Shown: positions 1 through 8,617, numbered from the stretch's first letter. The stretch is DNA of 24,588 nucleotides from CAG-177 sp964587915 (GCA_964587915.1 CAZPMK010000024.1:1-24588), one strand, 5' to 3'. The notes: generated by a model not told the origin, from the letters alone. Program-made: numbers and translations.

Positions 1-4
1 GTAA

Positions 5-15
5 TATAATATAAT
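5..15 (+). promoter_or_regulatory. Possible -10 region before the first gene
   Basis: Two overlapping TATAAT hexamers lie at 5-10 and 10-15 in an A/T-only run, about 24-34 bp before the ATG at 39. The matching -35 region would lie outside the window, so it cannot be tested. A/T-rich sequence gives such hexamers by chance. Confidence 0.25.
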
Positions 16-38
16 AAAATATTATGTGAGGTGCCGTT

Positions 39-818
39 ATGAATACAATTAAACTCGGAGCACAGCTTTATACGCTGAGAGATTTCATCAAGAATTATGA
101 AGATTGTGAGAAAACCTTTGAGTATCTCAACGGCATCGGAATCAACGTTATCCAGATTTCGGGAATTGGTCCGATTCCTGCCGAGAAGGTTGCATATCTT
201 GCCGAAAAATACGGCATGGATGTTTGTGTTACCCATTCATCCTTTGACAGAATGCGTAATGACCTTGATGCTTTGATAAAGGAGCATAAAATGCTCGGAT
301 GTGACACCATCGGTCTCGGCTGTATGCCTGATGAATTCCGCAAGGATACACAGGCCTTGAGTGAATTTATAAAAATCACCTCGGAAATCGGCAAACGCTT
401 ACATGAAAACGGAATGCAGTTTGCCTATCATAACCATGCTTTTGAATTTGAAAAGCTCGACAACGGCAGAAGAATTTACGATATGCTTATTGAAGATACA
501 AAGCCCGAGGAATTCGGCTTTATCGCCGATACGTATTGGTATCAGTACGGCGGTGTAAATCCTTGTGATTATATCAGGAAAACGGCGGGCAGAATGAAAG
601 TGTGCCATTTTAAGGATTACAAAATTTCCGACGGCAAGCCCACTTTCGCCGAAATAGGCACGGGCAATCTTAATCTTGACGATATTTACAATGCCTGCAA
701 AGCATCAGGTGTCAAATATATAGTTATCGAGCAGGATGTATGTGAAATCGACCCGCGTGATTCCATGGCAATAAGCTATAAGAACCTTTTGAAGATTGCC
801 GAAAGAAACGGTGATTGA
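39..818 (+). CDS. Sugar phosphate isomerase/epimerase-like TIM-barrel protein
   Basis: This 259-residue protein belongs to the xylose-isomerase-like TIM-barrel superfamily (AP endonuclease 2 / IolE / sugar epimerase type). These enzymes bind a divalent metal and isomerise or epimerise sugars or inositol derivatives in the cytoplasm. The expected pattern is visible: a beta-1 strand with GAQLYTLRD, the HNHAFEFE segment at 131-138, Asp164 in ADTYW, His190 in VCHFKD and Glu231 in VIEQD. The last four groups are the likely metal ligands. The length is normal and the protein is complete. The ATG at 39 has a TGAGGTG ribosome binding site 5 bases upstream. The stop overlaps a possible TTG start of the next gene, so the two are probably co-transcribed. 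The substrate cannot be read from sequence. Confidence 0.85.
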   Translation: MNTIKLGAQLYTLRDFIKNYEDCEKTFEYLNGIGINVIQISGIGPIPAEKVAYLAEKYGMDVCVTHSSFDRMRNDLDALIKEHKMLGCDTIGLGCMPDEFRKDTQALSEFIKITSEIGKRLHENGMQFAYHNHAFEFEKLDNGRRIYDMLIEDTKPEEFGFIADTYWYQYGGVNPCDYIRKTAGRMKVCHFKDYKISDGKPTFAEIGTGNLNLDDIYNACKASGVKYIVIEQDVCEIDPRDSMAISYKNLLKIAERNGD

Positions 819-820
819 TT

Positions 821-2416
821 ATGCCTCAGCCACTTTGCGTTACCGTACTTACCGACATACACCATTATTCCGTCAAAAACGGAGTCAGCGGTAAGGCGTA
901 CGAAAAAGCAAATTCAAAAAGCCAAATACTTCTTGCAGAAAGCGGAGAGGTTCTTGATTCGCTTTTTTCAAAAATTGCTTCGGACTGCCGCTCGGATATC
1001 GTTCTAATCAGCGGTGATTTAACAAGCAACGGCGATCCGGAGTCGCACAAAGAAATTATCGAAAAACTGAGACGACTTAAAGCTCACGGCAAAAGAGTTT
1101 ATGTCATAACTGCAACTCATGATTTCAGAAACAGCGGTGTTACCGATGCTTACAGCGGCGATAAAAAAATAAGCGTTCCGACAGCCACACGCGATATGCT
1201 GTTTGATATGTACCGAGAATTTGGTCCCGATGAAGCAATTGCTCTTCACCGCGAAAGTATGTCATATGTAATACAGCTTCAAGACGGCTATAGACTTTTT
1301 GCATTGAACGACGATACAAACGGCAACGGAAAAAGCGGATTTTCCGATGAGTGCTTTGAATGGATATCGGAGCAAGCAAAGAAAGCACATGATGACAAGC
1401 AGCTTATAATTGCCATGACGCATCATCCGCTGATTTCTCCGTCACCGCTTTATAAAATTATCGGCGGCGGAAATATGCTCGGTGATTACGAAAAGAGAAT
1501 AGAGCAGCTTGCCGATCTCGGAATTTCCTTTGTCCTTACGGGGCACACCCATATCCACAATATTTCGGATTATTACAGCGAATCGGGAAACCGCTTGTAT
1601 GATATATGCACGGGCTCACCCATTGGTTATCCCGGAGTTATTAGGCTTATCTCCTTTGACAATACTGTTAAGGTTACTACCGAATATACCCCGACTCCCA
1701 AGAGCTTTGAAAGCAGGGGAGAGGACATTAAAGCTGTTCTTGAACGGCAGTTTATCGGTGTTATTAAAAATATGATTGAATATGCCGCCGTTGATACGGA
1801 CAAGCTCGCCGATGCAGCTCAGTCAATAAGCATAAAGCCGAAGGTGATATATAAATTCGCTTGGATAATCAAACCCGTGTTCAAGTTCCTTAATTCGCTG
1901 AAAGTCGGCACGGTTGCCAAATGGACAAAAAAAGAAACCGGTCTGAAAAAGGCGGACTATGAAGCGGTCAAGGATATCAGGGCAGTAGACATCATAACGG
2001 AGCTTGTCTTAAATCTCTATGCGGGCGAAAGTAAATATCCGCCGCAAACTCCGATTTATAAAATAACTGTCGGGTTTTTGCATATTATTGACAGCATCCT
2101 CGGAATACTTCATATAAACATGAAGAAAATAACAAAAGAGGTCAACTGTGTTACCGATTTGATAAAGCCGCTACTGTACAACGACAGCTTTGATTCATAC
2201 ACGGCGGAGCTGACCGTTCCCGAATATTACACAAGTCCGCAACCTCAAAAAGTGCATAAGCCCGAAAGTGCCGACACCGTAAAAAAGAGCAAAAAGGGTC
2301 TGCCGATTTTGCTGTGTGTGTTCGCCGCCGTTGTGTTGCTTCTTCCCGTTTGGCTTATTGCAATTATTTTTGCCTACTGTATAAATGCGGTGAAATACCG
2401 CAAAAAAATCAAATAA
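821..2416 (+). CDS. Membrane-anchored calcineurin-like metallophosphoesterase
   Basis: A 531-residue calcineurin-like phosphoesterase. Motifs in order (counted from an in-frame TTG at 815): TDIHHYS at 13-19, SGDLTSNGD at 66-74, ATHDF at 100-104, MTHHPL near 196 and TGHTHIHN near 243. These supply the two-metal site. In the third motif the usual GN(H/D) reads ATH, so the metal-bridging Asn is replaced by Thr. There is no signal peptide. A hydrophobic segment of about 25 residues close to the C-terminus, followed by KYRKKIK, looks like a tail anchor with a cytoplasmic basic end. I prefer the ATG at 821; TTG at 815 is an alternative that overlaps the previous stop. The family acts on phosphate esters from nucleotides to lipids. 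The substrate here is unknown. Confidence 0.8.
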   Translation: MPQPLCVTVLTDIHHYSVKNGVSGKAYEKANSKSQILLAESGEVLDSLFSKIASDCRSDIVLISGDLTSNGDPESHKEIIEKLRRLKAHGKRVYVITATHDFRNSGVTDAYSGDKKISVPTATRDMLFDMYREFGPDEAIALHRESMSYVIQLQDGYRLFALNDDTNGNGKSGFSDECFEWISEQAKKAHDDKQLIIAMTHHPLISPSPLYKIIGGGNMLGDYEKRIEQLADLGISFVLTGHTHIHNISDYYSESGNRLYDICTGSPIGYPGVIRLISFDNTVKVTTEYTPTPKSFESRGEDIKAVLERQFIGVIKNMIEYAAVDTDKLADAAQSISIKPKVIYKFAWIIKPVFKFLNSLKVGTVAKWTKKETGLKKADYEAVKDIRAVDIITELVLNLYAGESKYPPQTPIYKITVGFLHIIDSILGILHINMKKITKEVNCVTDLIKPLLYNDSFDSYTAELTVPEYYTSPQPQKVHKPESADTVKKSKKGLPILLCVFAAVVLLLPVWLIAIIFAYCINAVKYRKKIK

Positions 2417-2431
2417 CATAAGGATGATAAG

Positions 2432-2821
2432 ATGAAGCCCCCGAAAATTGATATTTGTATCGAAGGATACGACACAAATCAAACCGATTTTTATATTGAA
2501 AATCTTATAGAGCGGCATGAATCCGATTCAAAGATGATTTCGGAGCTTCAAACCGAAAACGGACGGCTTCGTTCCGAGCTTGAATTGATTTCCGACTCTG
2601 TAAAGGGATTTACCGCAGCACTTGAAAAAATCGGAATGCGACTTTCTGCTGTTGAAAAAGCACTCGGTATTTCCGAGGAAAATCCAAAAGAGGATGTGTG
2701 CGAAAGCGTTTCCGAAAATTATAATCGTGTCGCACTCGAAGAACAGCAGGCTGAAATTCAGCAGCGAATGCAGGCTGTCAAAAGCAGTATAGATTCTCTG
2801 CGAACGATTATGAAAAAATAA
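2432..2821 (+). CDS. Short coiled-coil protein with DivIVA-like N-terminus
   Basis: A 129-residue, highly charged, mostly helical protein. Residues 10-50 carry the pattern GYDTNQTDFYIENLIERHE and then a heptad-like coiled coil with ENGRLRSELE, which resembles the start of DivIVA/GpsB proteins (GYD..EVD.FL..., then EN..L...L). The stretch that precedes GYD in true DivIVA, with its membrane-inserting aromatic and basic residues, is nearly absent: only about ten residues come first. A second helical stretch runs from about 100 to 129. An AAGGAT site lies 6 bases before the ATG, and the gene starts 15 bp after the phosphoesterase stop. The position before a class A PBP gene suits a cell-envelope or division role, but this is inference. 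It may be just an uncharacterised coiled-coil protein. Confidence 0.6.
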   Translation: MKPPKIDICIEGYDTNQTDFYIENLIERHESDSKMISELQTENGRLRSELELISDSVKGFTAALEKIGMRLSAVEKALGISEENPKEDVCESVSENYNRVALEEQQAEIQQRMQAVKSSIDSLRTIMKK

Positions 2822-2905
2822 GCGATTTTTAATGCTTTTTTAATTATTCGTTAAAAAATTCATGTTTTAATAAACTAAATTGCCAATGTAAGGAGGCAAA
2901 CGGCT

Positions 2906-5131
2906 TTGAAAAAAGGAAACAAAACTCCGAAAAACGGCAAGGCTAAAAGGAAAATGACCAAAAAATCGTATATTCTCTGGGGCATACTCGCTACCTGCGT
3001 TTTGACGGTTTTGGTTGTAGTCACCACGGTTCTTTTTAATGCGATAGCGTACATTAAAGGCGATTTGGTGGTTGACCTTGACGAATACAAAGAAAATCAG
3101 AATCAAACCTCTTTTGTTTATGCATATGATGAAAACGGCAAAACCGTTGAGCTTGCAAGACTTCACGGCGAGGAGGACAGAGTTTGGGTCGATCTCGATG
3201 ATATGTCTCCTTATCTGAAGCAAGCGTTCATTGCCGTCGAAGACAAGAGATTTGAAAAGCATAACGGCGTTGACTGGATAAGAGTTGTCGGCGTTATTGT
3301 CAAGCCTCAAAGTATAGGTCAGGGCGGCTCCACCATCACTCAGCAGCTTGTTAAAAATATTACGCAGAGCAGAGAAGTAACAATCGTCAGAAAATACCGT
3401 GAAATCTTGACTGCTCTCAATCTTGAAGAAAACTACGATAAAGATACCATAATTGAGGCATATCTTAATACTCTTTATCTCGGTAGCGGCTGTTACGGCG
3501 TTAAAACCGCAAGCGAAAAATATTTCGGCAAGGATGTCAGTGAGCTTGATGCCGCAGAATGTGCTTGCCTTGCGGTTATCACAAAGAAGCCGACGGCCCT
3601 TAATCCCTTGCTGAATCCCGAACAAAACAAAGAAAGAAGAAACAATTATGCTCTTCTTGAAATGTACGATGAGGGAAACGGCTGTCTTACAAAGGAAGAA
3701 TACGAATCAGCCTTGGCGGAAGAATTGATTTTTACCAACAGTCCCGATTATGTTCCGAGTGAAAAAACCAAAGAAAATAAGACGGCAAATGAAGATAAGG
3801 TCGTTATAAACAGCTTCTATGTTGACTATGTTATTCAGTCCGTGCGTGACGATTTAATGACGAAGTACGGATACTCAAAACAGCAGGCAACGAATCAAAT
3901 TTATTACGGCGGTTTGAAAATATATGCCGCAGTTGATATCGGTGTTCAAAAAACTCTTGAAGATGTTTATGTCAACAGAAAATCCTTCCCCGACCTGACG
4001 AGCAAAAAAGACGGTAAAAAAATTCAGTCCGCAATGACGATAATGGATTATCAGGGAAGAATCGTTGCCCTTGTCGGACAGGCGGGCGAAAAAACGCAGA
4101 ACAGAGGTCTTAACAGAGCCGCAAACTCCTACCGTCAGCCCGGCTCAACAATTAAACCACTTGCAACCTATGCTCCTGCAATTGAGATGAATATCTATAA
4201 TTATTCGAGCATGATTAAGGATTACGCCATAGCCGTAAACGGTGCACTTTGGCCGCACAATGTTGACAAAACTCTCGGTTCGGGAAATAACGTAACCGTA
4301 AAATACGCCATTCAAAAATCGCTTAACACCGTTCCTGCGAGAGTTATAAATTACGATGTCGGAATAGATAATTCTTTCAATTTCCTCAGAGATAATTTCC
4401 ATCTTTCCAACCTCGACGAAAAGGAAGACCGTTCCCTTTCACCCCTTGCAACAGGTGCGTTGACCAATGGTACCACCACAATTGAAATGGCGGCGGCATA
4501 TGCGACTTTCGGAAACGGCGGTCTTTATTATAAGCCGTATTCATACTATAAGGTTACCAACAGCAGAGGTACAGAAATTCTTCTCAGCAATGAAAATCCG
4601 CAGAGTCAGCGAGCAATTTCAGCCGAAACCTCGGATATAGTTTGCGAGCTGCTCCAAACGGTGGATACAAGCTATTACGGCACTGCCTCGACCGTGCGTA
4701 AATTCCAAATCATGGCTAAAACGGGTACAACGAGCAGCGACAAGGACCGTTGGTTCTGTGCAGGCACACCGTATTATGTCGCGGCTGTTTGGGTAGGCTT
4801 CGACATTCCCGAAACATTGAATGTTTCCGTCAACCCCGGCGGTAAAATTTTCTTCCGAGTATTTGACGAAATTCACGAGGGACTTGAAGCAAAGACCTTC
4901 CCGAAGAGCTCGGGTACGGTTCAAAAGAGCTTCTGCACATACACCGGCAAGCTCGCAGGCTCCAATTGTTCTTCAACGCAAAAAGGCTGGTACAAAATAT
5001 CCAATTTGCCCTCAGTTTGTACTTCATGCACAAGTGCGCCCTCCTCAATTATTGAGTCGGCAAGCAATGCGGTCGGCGAAATTGCTAACGAATTGTCGGG
5101 AGTGCTTGACAGCATTATCGGCGAAAGATAA
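2906..5131 (+). CDS. Class A penicillin-binding protein (PBP1A-type glycosyltransferase/transpeptidase)
   Basis: A bifunctional peptidoglycan synthase of 741 residues that polymerises lipid II and cross-links the strands outside the membrane. It has a basic cytoplasmic tail (1-22) and one membrane anchor (about 23-48). A family 51 glycosyltransferase domain follows, with VEDKRFEKHNG (Glu112 catalytic), GGSTITQQLVKN at 140-151 and the EAYLNTLYLG segment. A penicillin-binding transpeptidase domain comes next, with STIK at 414-417 (Ser414 nucleophile), SLN at 472-474 and KTGT at 605-608. The outer C-terminal end carries five cysteines, including CTSC, as in many clostridial PBP1A proteins. The start is TTG at 2906, chosen because AAGGAGG (2890-2896) sits 9 bases upstream. 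The 84-bp A/T-rich gap before it could hold a promoter, but none is convincing. Confidence 0.95.
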   Translation: MKKGNKTPKNGKAKRKMTKKSYILWGILATCVLTVLVVVTTVLFNAIAYIKGDLVVDLDEYKENQNQTSFVYAYDENGKTVELARLHGEEDRVWVDLDDMSPYLKQAFIAVEDKRFEKHNGVDWIRVVGVIVKPQSIGQGGSTITQQLVKNITQSREVTIVRKYREILTALNLEENYDKDTIIEAYLNTLYLGSGCYGVKTASEKYFGKDVSELDAAECACLAVITKKPTALNPLLNPEQNKERRNNYALLEMYDEGNGCLTKEEYESALAEELIFTNSPDYVPSEKTKENKTANEDKVVINSFYVDYVIQSVRDDLMTKYGYSKQQATNQIYYGGLKIYAAVDIGVQKTLEDVYVNRKSFPDLTSKKDGKKIQSAMTIMDYQGRIVALVGQAGEKTQNRGLNRAANSYRQPGSTIKPLATYAPAIEMNIYNYSSMIKDYAIAVNGALWPHNVDKTLGSGNNVTVKYAIQKSLNTVPARVINYDVGIDNSFNFLRDNFHLSNLDEKEDRSLSPLATGALTNGTTTIEMAAAYATFGNGGLYYKPYSYYKVTNSRGTEILLSNENPQSQRAISAETSDIVCELLQTVDTSYYGTASTVRKFQIMAKTGTTSSDKDRWFCAGTPYYVAAVWVGFDIPETLNVSVNPGGKIFFRVFDEIHEGLEAKTFPKSSGTVQKSFCTYTGKLAGSNCSSTQKGWYKISNLPSVCTSCTSAPSSIIESASNAVGEIANELSGVLDSIIGER

Positions 5132-5139
5132 ACACAATA

Positions 5140-5171
5140 CTGCTCAGTTTGTCAAACGGCAAGCTGAGCAG
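5140..5171 (+). terminator. Hairpin between the PBP gene and ruvX, possible weak terminator
   Basis: CTGCTCAGTTTG (5140-5151) pairs with CAAGCTGAGCAG (5160-5171), a 12-bp stem with one G-U pair and an 8-base loop. It starts 8 bp after the PBP stop. The bases after the stem (CTTTAG) are not a real T-run, so it is a poor intrinsic terminator. It may act as an RNA-processing or stability element that sets ruvX expression apart from the PBP gene. Confidence 0.5.
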
Positions 5172-5192
5172 CTTTAGAAAAGAGAGATTTTA

Positions 5193-5618
5193 TTGATAAT
5201 AATGTCCGTTGATTACGGCGATGTTCGTACGGGAATTGCCGTATGCGATAAATTTGAGATGCTTGCTTCGCCCGTCTGCGTTATAACCGAACGGGAGGAA
5301 GAAAAGCTCATTGAACAGATTTCTGATTTGGCAAAAAAATACAAGGCAGAAAGACTTGCTGTCGGACTTCCCAAAAATATGGATTCTTCAATAGGGGAGC
5401 GTGGAGAAAAATGTATTCTCTTTGCCGAAAAGCTCGAAAAATACACCTCCATTCCCACCGTGACGGTTGATGAACGCCTCACCACGGTCATTGCCCATAA
5501 TGCACTCAGCAGTACCAATGTTCGCGGAAAAAAGCGAAAAGATACCGTGGACAAGGTTGCGGCGGTGTTGATACTTCAAAGCTATCTCGATTCCCGAAAA
5601 AACGGTCTTAATCAATAA
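5193..5618 (+). CDS. ruvX: RuvX/YqgF-family pre-16S rRNA nuclease / putative Holliday junction resolvase
   Basis: A 141-residue member of the YqgF/RuvX family, which has an RNase H-like fold. Members process the 5' end of 16S rRNA in E. coli and are annotated as putative Holliday junction resolvases. The N-terminal SVDYGDVRTGIAVCD carries the first catalytic Asp (Asp7). AVGLPKNMDSS and the TVDERLTTVIA segment with Asp and Glu, followed by KDTVDKVAAVLILQ, complete the family pattern, and the length is typical. The start is TTG at 5193, because the family begins six residues before DYG and an AGAGAG site lies close upstream; ATG at 5202 would cut the first strand. The next gene encodes CwlD. 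Confidence 0.9.
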   Translation: MIIMSVDYGDVRTGIAVCDKFEMLASPVCVITEREEEKLIEQISDLAKKYKAERLAVGLPKNMDSSIGERGEKCILFAEKLEKYTSIPTVTVDERLTTVIAHNALSSTNVRGKKRKDTVDKVAAVLILQSYLDSRKNGLNQ

Positions 5619-5686
5619 AAAACTGTAAAGCGTGTAAAGCCGTTCGCATATTATTTAATGTCAAATATAATATGCGGAGTGGTTCT

Positions 5687-6418
5687 ATGAAAATTGTTAT
5701 ATGCGAAAAGCTGAAAATCAAGTTGATTTTGCTGTCTGTTCTGAGCGTGATTTTAGTCGGATTGGCTGTTGCAGGCAGATTGACAACATTATATGCCGTT
5801 GATGCTTCCGTTTCGGTGCTCGGTGATTATACGGTAGTTCTCGATGCAGGACACGGCGGTATAGACGGCGGAACGACGGCCGATGACGGAACACTCGAAA
5901 AAATCATCAATCTGCAAATTGCTCAAAAGCTCGAACAAATCTTGAATGCAATGGGAATCAAAACCGTAATGACGAGAACGGATGACGATTCCATACATGA
6001 TTCCGATGCAAACACAATTCGTCAAAAGAAAGTTTCGGATATAAAGAACAGGTTGAAAATTATAGAAAATACCGAAAACGCGATATTCGTAAGCATTCAT
6101 CAAAATCATTTCGGGGATTCCAAATACAGCGGGACACAGGTGTTTTATTCAAAAAATAACCCTCGCTCAAAGGCGCTTGCCGAAGCGATAAGAGCACAAA
6201 TTATATTGAATTTGCAAAAAGAAAACACCCGAGAGGTAAAACAAAGCGGAACAGAAATATATCTTCTTTATCACTCGAACGTACCGTCTGTGATGGTAGA
6301 ATGCGGCTTTCTTTCAAATAAGCAGGAAACCGAAAAATTAAAGCAAGAGAGCTATCAGCGGCAATTAGCCTTTTTGACAGCTCTCGGTATTGTGGAATTT
6401 TTGAATTCGGAGGCGTAA
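5687..6418 (+). CDS. cwlD: N-acetylmuramoyl-L-alanine amidase CwlD, germination-specific
   Basis: A 243-residue Amidase_3 protein with an N-terminal membrane segment or signal (about 11-38), so it acts outside the membrane. The zinc site is clear: VVLDAGHGG with His56, Glu71 in TLEKIIN and His138 in VSIHQN. The catalytic Glu205 lies in MVECGFLSN. The size, N-terminal anchor and lack of a binding domain match CwlD. CwlD removes peptide side chains from spore cortex glycan so that muramic delta-lactam can form, which germination enzymes need. The ATG at 5687 is preferred over one at 5672 because GGAG (5676-5679) lies 7 bases before it. The stop lies 1 bp before radA, so the two genes are co-transcribed. 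Confidence 0.88.
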   Translation: MKIVICEKLKIKLILLSVLSVILVGLAVAGRLTTLYAVDASVSVLGDYTVVLDAGHGGIDGGTTADDGTLEKIINLQIAQKLEQILNAMGIKTVMTRTDDDSIHDSDANTIRQKKVSDIKNRLKIIENTENAIFVSIHQNHFGDSKYSGTQVFYSKNNPRSKALAEAIRAQIILNLQKENTREVKQSGTEIYLLYHSNVPSVMVECGFLSNKQETEKLKQESYQRQLAFLTALGIVEFLNSEA

Positions 6419-6419
6419 A

Positions 6420-7787
6420 ATGGCACAGAAGTCTAAAACATATTATATTTGCAGTCAATGCGGTCACGAAAGTGCCAAATGGTACGGTTGCTGTCCCGGT
6501 TGCGGCGAATGGAATACCATGAATGAAGAAATAAGGAGTCCTCAGCAGACTAAAAAAAGTGTTGCTTCTCCGTCGGGTGCGGTGTTTGCACAGCGTATAA
6601 GCGAAATATCGGCTGATGATGAAATTCGCTTTCATACCGGAATGAGCGAGCTTGACCGCGTTCTCGGCGGCGGTATTGTTAAAGGATCTTTAGTACTGCT
6701 CAGCGGCGATCCCGGCATAGGAAAGTCAACAATTCTTCTGCAAATTTGTGAATATCTCGGAAAGAGCCTTGAAATTCTCTATGTTTCAGGCGAGGAATCC
6801 GCAAGACAGATAAAACTGCGTGCAAAACGCCTCGGCGTTTCTACGGAAAAGCTCTCCATAATGTGCCAAACGGATGTTGAAGCCGTTGTTGAATATATCA
6901 AAGCACAGAGGCCTCAGCTTGTAATTGTCGATTCAATCCAAACCATGAGTGTTTCCGAAATCAGCTCGTCAACAGGCAGCGTCACTCAGGTCAGAGAATC
7001 CACAAATATGTATATGCAATGTGCCAAAAGCCTCGGGATTCCAACGATAATCGTCGGTCACGTAAACAAGGACGGCAACATTGCAGGTCCCAAGGTTCTT
7101 GAACATATTGTTGATTGCGTTCTTTATTTTGAAGGTGAACGCCATCTTTCGTATCGTATTCTGCGTGCTGTTAAAAATCGCTACGGCTCAACAAATGAAA
7201 TCGGTGTTTTTGAAATGCTTGATAAAGGGCTTGTTGAAGTGCCGAACCCGTCACTCATGCTTATTTCCGGTAAGCCTAAAAATACGGCGGGAACCTGCAT
7301 TGCCTGCGTTATGGAGGGAAGCCGTCCCATTCTTGCCGAGGTACAAGGTCTTGTTTCATCAACAAATTACGGCAACGGCAGAAGAATGTCAAACGGCTTT
7401 GATTATAACCGTATGTCCATGCTTCTTGCAGTGCTCGAAAAACGTTCGGGATACTTTTTCAGCAATTGCGATGCGTATGTAAATGTTGTCGGCGGATTGC
7501 GTCTTGATGAGCCTGCAACGGATCTTTCGGTCGCCATCGCTCTTATATCAAGCCTCAAGGATGTTCCCGTTCGCGATGATACGCTTGTAATCGGTGAAAT
7601 CGGTCTCGGCGGTGAGCTTAGAACGGTATCTTATTGTGAACAGCGAATAAAAGAAGCTGAACGCCTCGGATTTGAGCGTTGTATTATTCCAAAACATAAC
7701 CTAAAAACGCTTTCCGACGGATTTAAGGGTAACATTGAGATTGTGGGTGCATCGAATGTCAATGAAGCATTTAACGCCGCCGTGTGA
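6420..7787 (+). CDS. radA: DNA repair protein RadA
   Basis: A 455-residue RadA (Sms), a RecA-like ATPase that promotes branch migration during recombinational repair. It shows an N-terminal zinc finger (CSQCG at 11-15, then Cys24/25 and Cys28), Walker A GDPGIGKST at 96-104, Walker B LVIVDSIQT near 167-175 and the RadA motif KNRYG at 252-256, where Tyr replaces the usual Phe. A Lon-like C-terminal domain follows, with DLSVAIALISS and GEIGLGGELR. The length is standard. A GGAGG site at 6409-6413 precedes the ATG and overlaps the end of cwlD. The 3' end overlaps the next gene by about 26 bases. Confidence 0.96.
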   Translation: MAQKSKTYYICSQCGHESAKWYGCCPGCGEWNTMNEEIRSPQQTKKSVASPSGAVFAQRISEISADDEIRFHTGMSELDRVLGGGIVKGSLVLLSGDPGIGKSTILLQICEYLGKSLEILYVSGEESARQIKLRAKRLGVSTEKLSIMCQTDVEAVVEYIKAQRPQLVIVDSIQTMSVSEISSSTGSVTQVRESTNMYMQCAKSLGIPTIIVGHVNKDGNIAGPKVLEHIVDCVLYFEGERHLSYRILRAVKNRYGSTNEIGVFEMLDKGLVEVPNPSLMLISGKPKNTAGTCIACVMEGSRPILAEVQGLVSSTNYGNGRRMSNGFDYNRMSMLLAVLEKRSGYFFSNCDAYVNVVGGLRLDEPATDLSVAIALISSLKDVPVRDDTLVIGEIGLGGELRTVSYCEQRIKEAERLGFERCIIPKHNLKTLSDGFKGNIEIVGASNVNEAFNAAV

Positions 7788-8532
7788 TAACAAAGTATTA
7801 ATGCTCCCGAATTTACCGCAAAGTAAGGTAACTTGTGTTGCCGTAAGTGCTTCGGCAGGGGAGACGGTAAAGAAAATTCGCACTTTGGGTATTGATGTCG
7901 TTGAAATACAGCCCGATTTACGCTTACCGAAGCCTGTCAATTCTCATGCCGATATACAACTGCTTCATGTTGGTGAAAATGGGATTTTTTGCCACAGAGG
8001 GTTCGAGCACGCAGGGGAGCATATGTCGAAATTTTCTTTTACAGAAATAGCAGGTGACATAGGCAATGAATATCCGCACGATGTGCTTTTAAATTGTACA
8101 TTTATCGGTGATAAGCTGATATGCAATCCTCACACCGTTGCACCCGAGGTTCTCCAATTTGCCGATTCACACGGATGTACGCTAATTCCCGTAAAACAAG
8201 GTTACGCAAGATGTTCGGTATGCGTTGCGAATAATGACGCAATTATAACGGATGATGAATCCGTCTTTACAGCCGCTCAGAATTTTTTTAACGATGTTCT
8301 GTTCGTTTCAAAAGGTTCTGTTCGATTGTACGGATACAATTACGGCTTCATCGGCGGATGCTGCGGAAAGCTCGATAAAAAAACAGTTGCTTTTAACGGA
8401 ATCGTCGAAAGCCATAGTGACCATAATTCAATTTATGATTTTATGGAGCGAAACAATTTGAATATAATCGAACTGACATCACAGCCACTCACTGATATCG
8501 GCGGCATAATTCCGCTTACAGAAAGCCGTTAA
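7762..8532 (+). CDS. DUF6873-type protein, possible guanidino-modifying-enzyme fold
   Basis: A complete 256-residue soluble protein without signal or membrane segment. It resembles clostridial proteins annotated as DUF6873 (GME fold), recalled from the overall pattern: a repeated LP(N/K) start, CHRGFEHAGEHM, a GYARCSVCVANNDAIITDD block, GFIGGCCGKLD and a C-terminal LNIIELTSQPLTDIGG. The repeated structural units and the Cys and His residues would suit a guanidino-modifying fold, but no catalytic triad can be assigned with confidence. The start is uncertain: ATG at 7762 overlaps the radA end, ATG 7756 or 7801 are alternatives, and no ribosome binding site is strong. This fits translational coupling to radA. 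The function is unknown. Confidence 0.6.
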   Translation: MKHLTPPCDNKVLMLPNLPQSKVTCVAVSASAGETVKKIRTLGIDVVEIQPDLRLPKPVNSHADIQLLHVGENGIFCHRGFEHAGEHMSKFSFTEIAGDIGNEYPHDVLLNCTFIGDKLICNPHTVAPEVLQFADSHGCTLIPVKQGYARCSVCVANNDAIITDDESVFTAAQNFFNDVLFVSKGSVRLYGYNYGFIGGCCGKLDKKTVAFNGIVESHSDHNSIYDFMERNNLNIIELTSQPLTDIGGIIPLTESR

Positions 8533-8576
8533 GCAGCTTTAATAATATTGTATAGAATTTTCATTATAACAGCATT

Positions 8577-8605
8577 TTAATATCCCCGTAGCATTTTTGT
8601 ATAAT
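8577..8605 (+). promoter_or_regulatory. Possible promoter for the tyrosine recombinase gene
   Basis: TTAATA (8577-8582) and TATAAT (8600-8605) are 17 bp apart. Transcription from here would start near 8612, so the palindrome at 8618-8647 would lie at the very beginning of a leader of about 110 bases. The -35 match is weak (4 of 6). Confidence 0.4.
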
Positions 8606-8617
8606 TTCCCTCCCCTG

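Noticed and set aside
2828..2860. TTTTTTAA/TTAAAAAA inverted repeat after the DivIVA-like gene, considered as a terminator
   Set aside because: The stem is A/T only and too weak to act as an intrinsic terminator; such repeats are frequent by chance here.
2867..3625. A 252-codon minus-strand open frame
   Set aside because: It is antisense to the glycosyltransferase part of the PBP gene, which is certain. No ribosome binding site or family pattern was seen.
5624..5640. Two direct copies of TGTAAAGC, partly like a catabolite-responsive element
   Set aside because: The spacing does not fit the cre consensus, and two 8-bp copies in an A/T-rich gap are weak evidence.
5643..5671. TTCGCA-17-TATAAT, a possible promoter just before cwlD
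   Set aside because: Transcription would start near 5678, inside the ribosome binding site (5676-5679), leaving no usable leader for the ATG at 5687.
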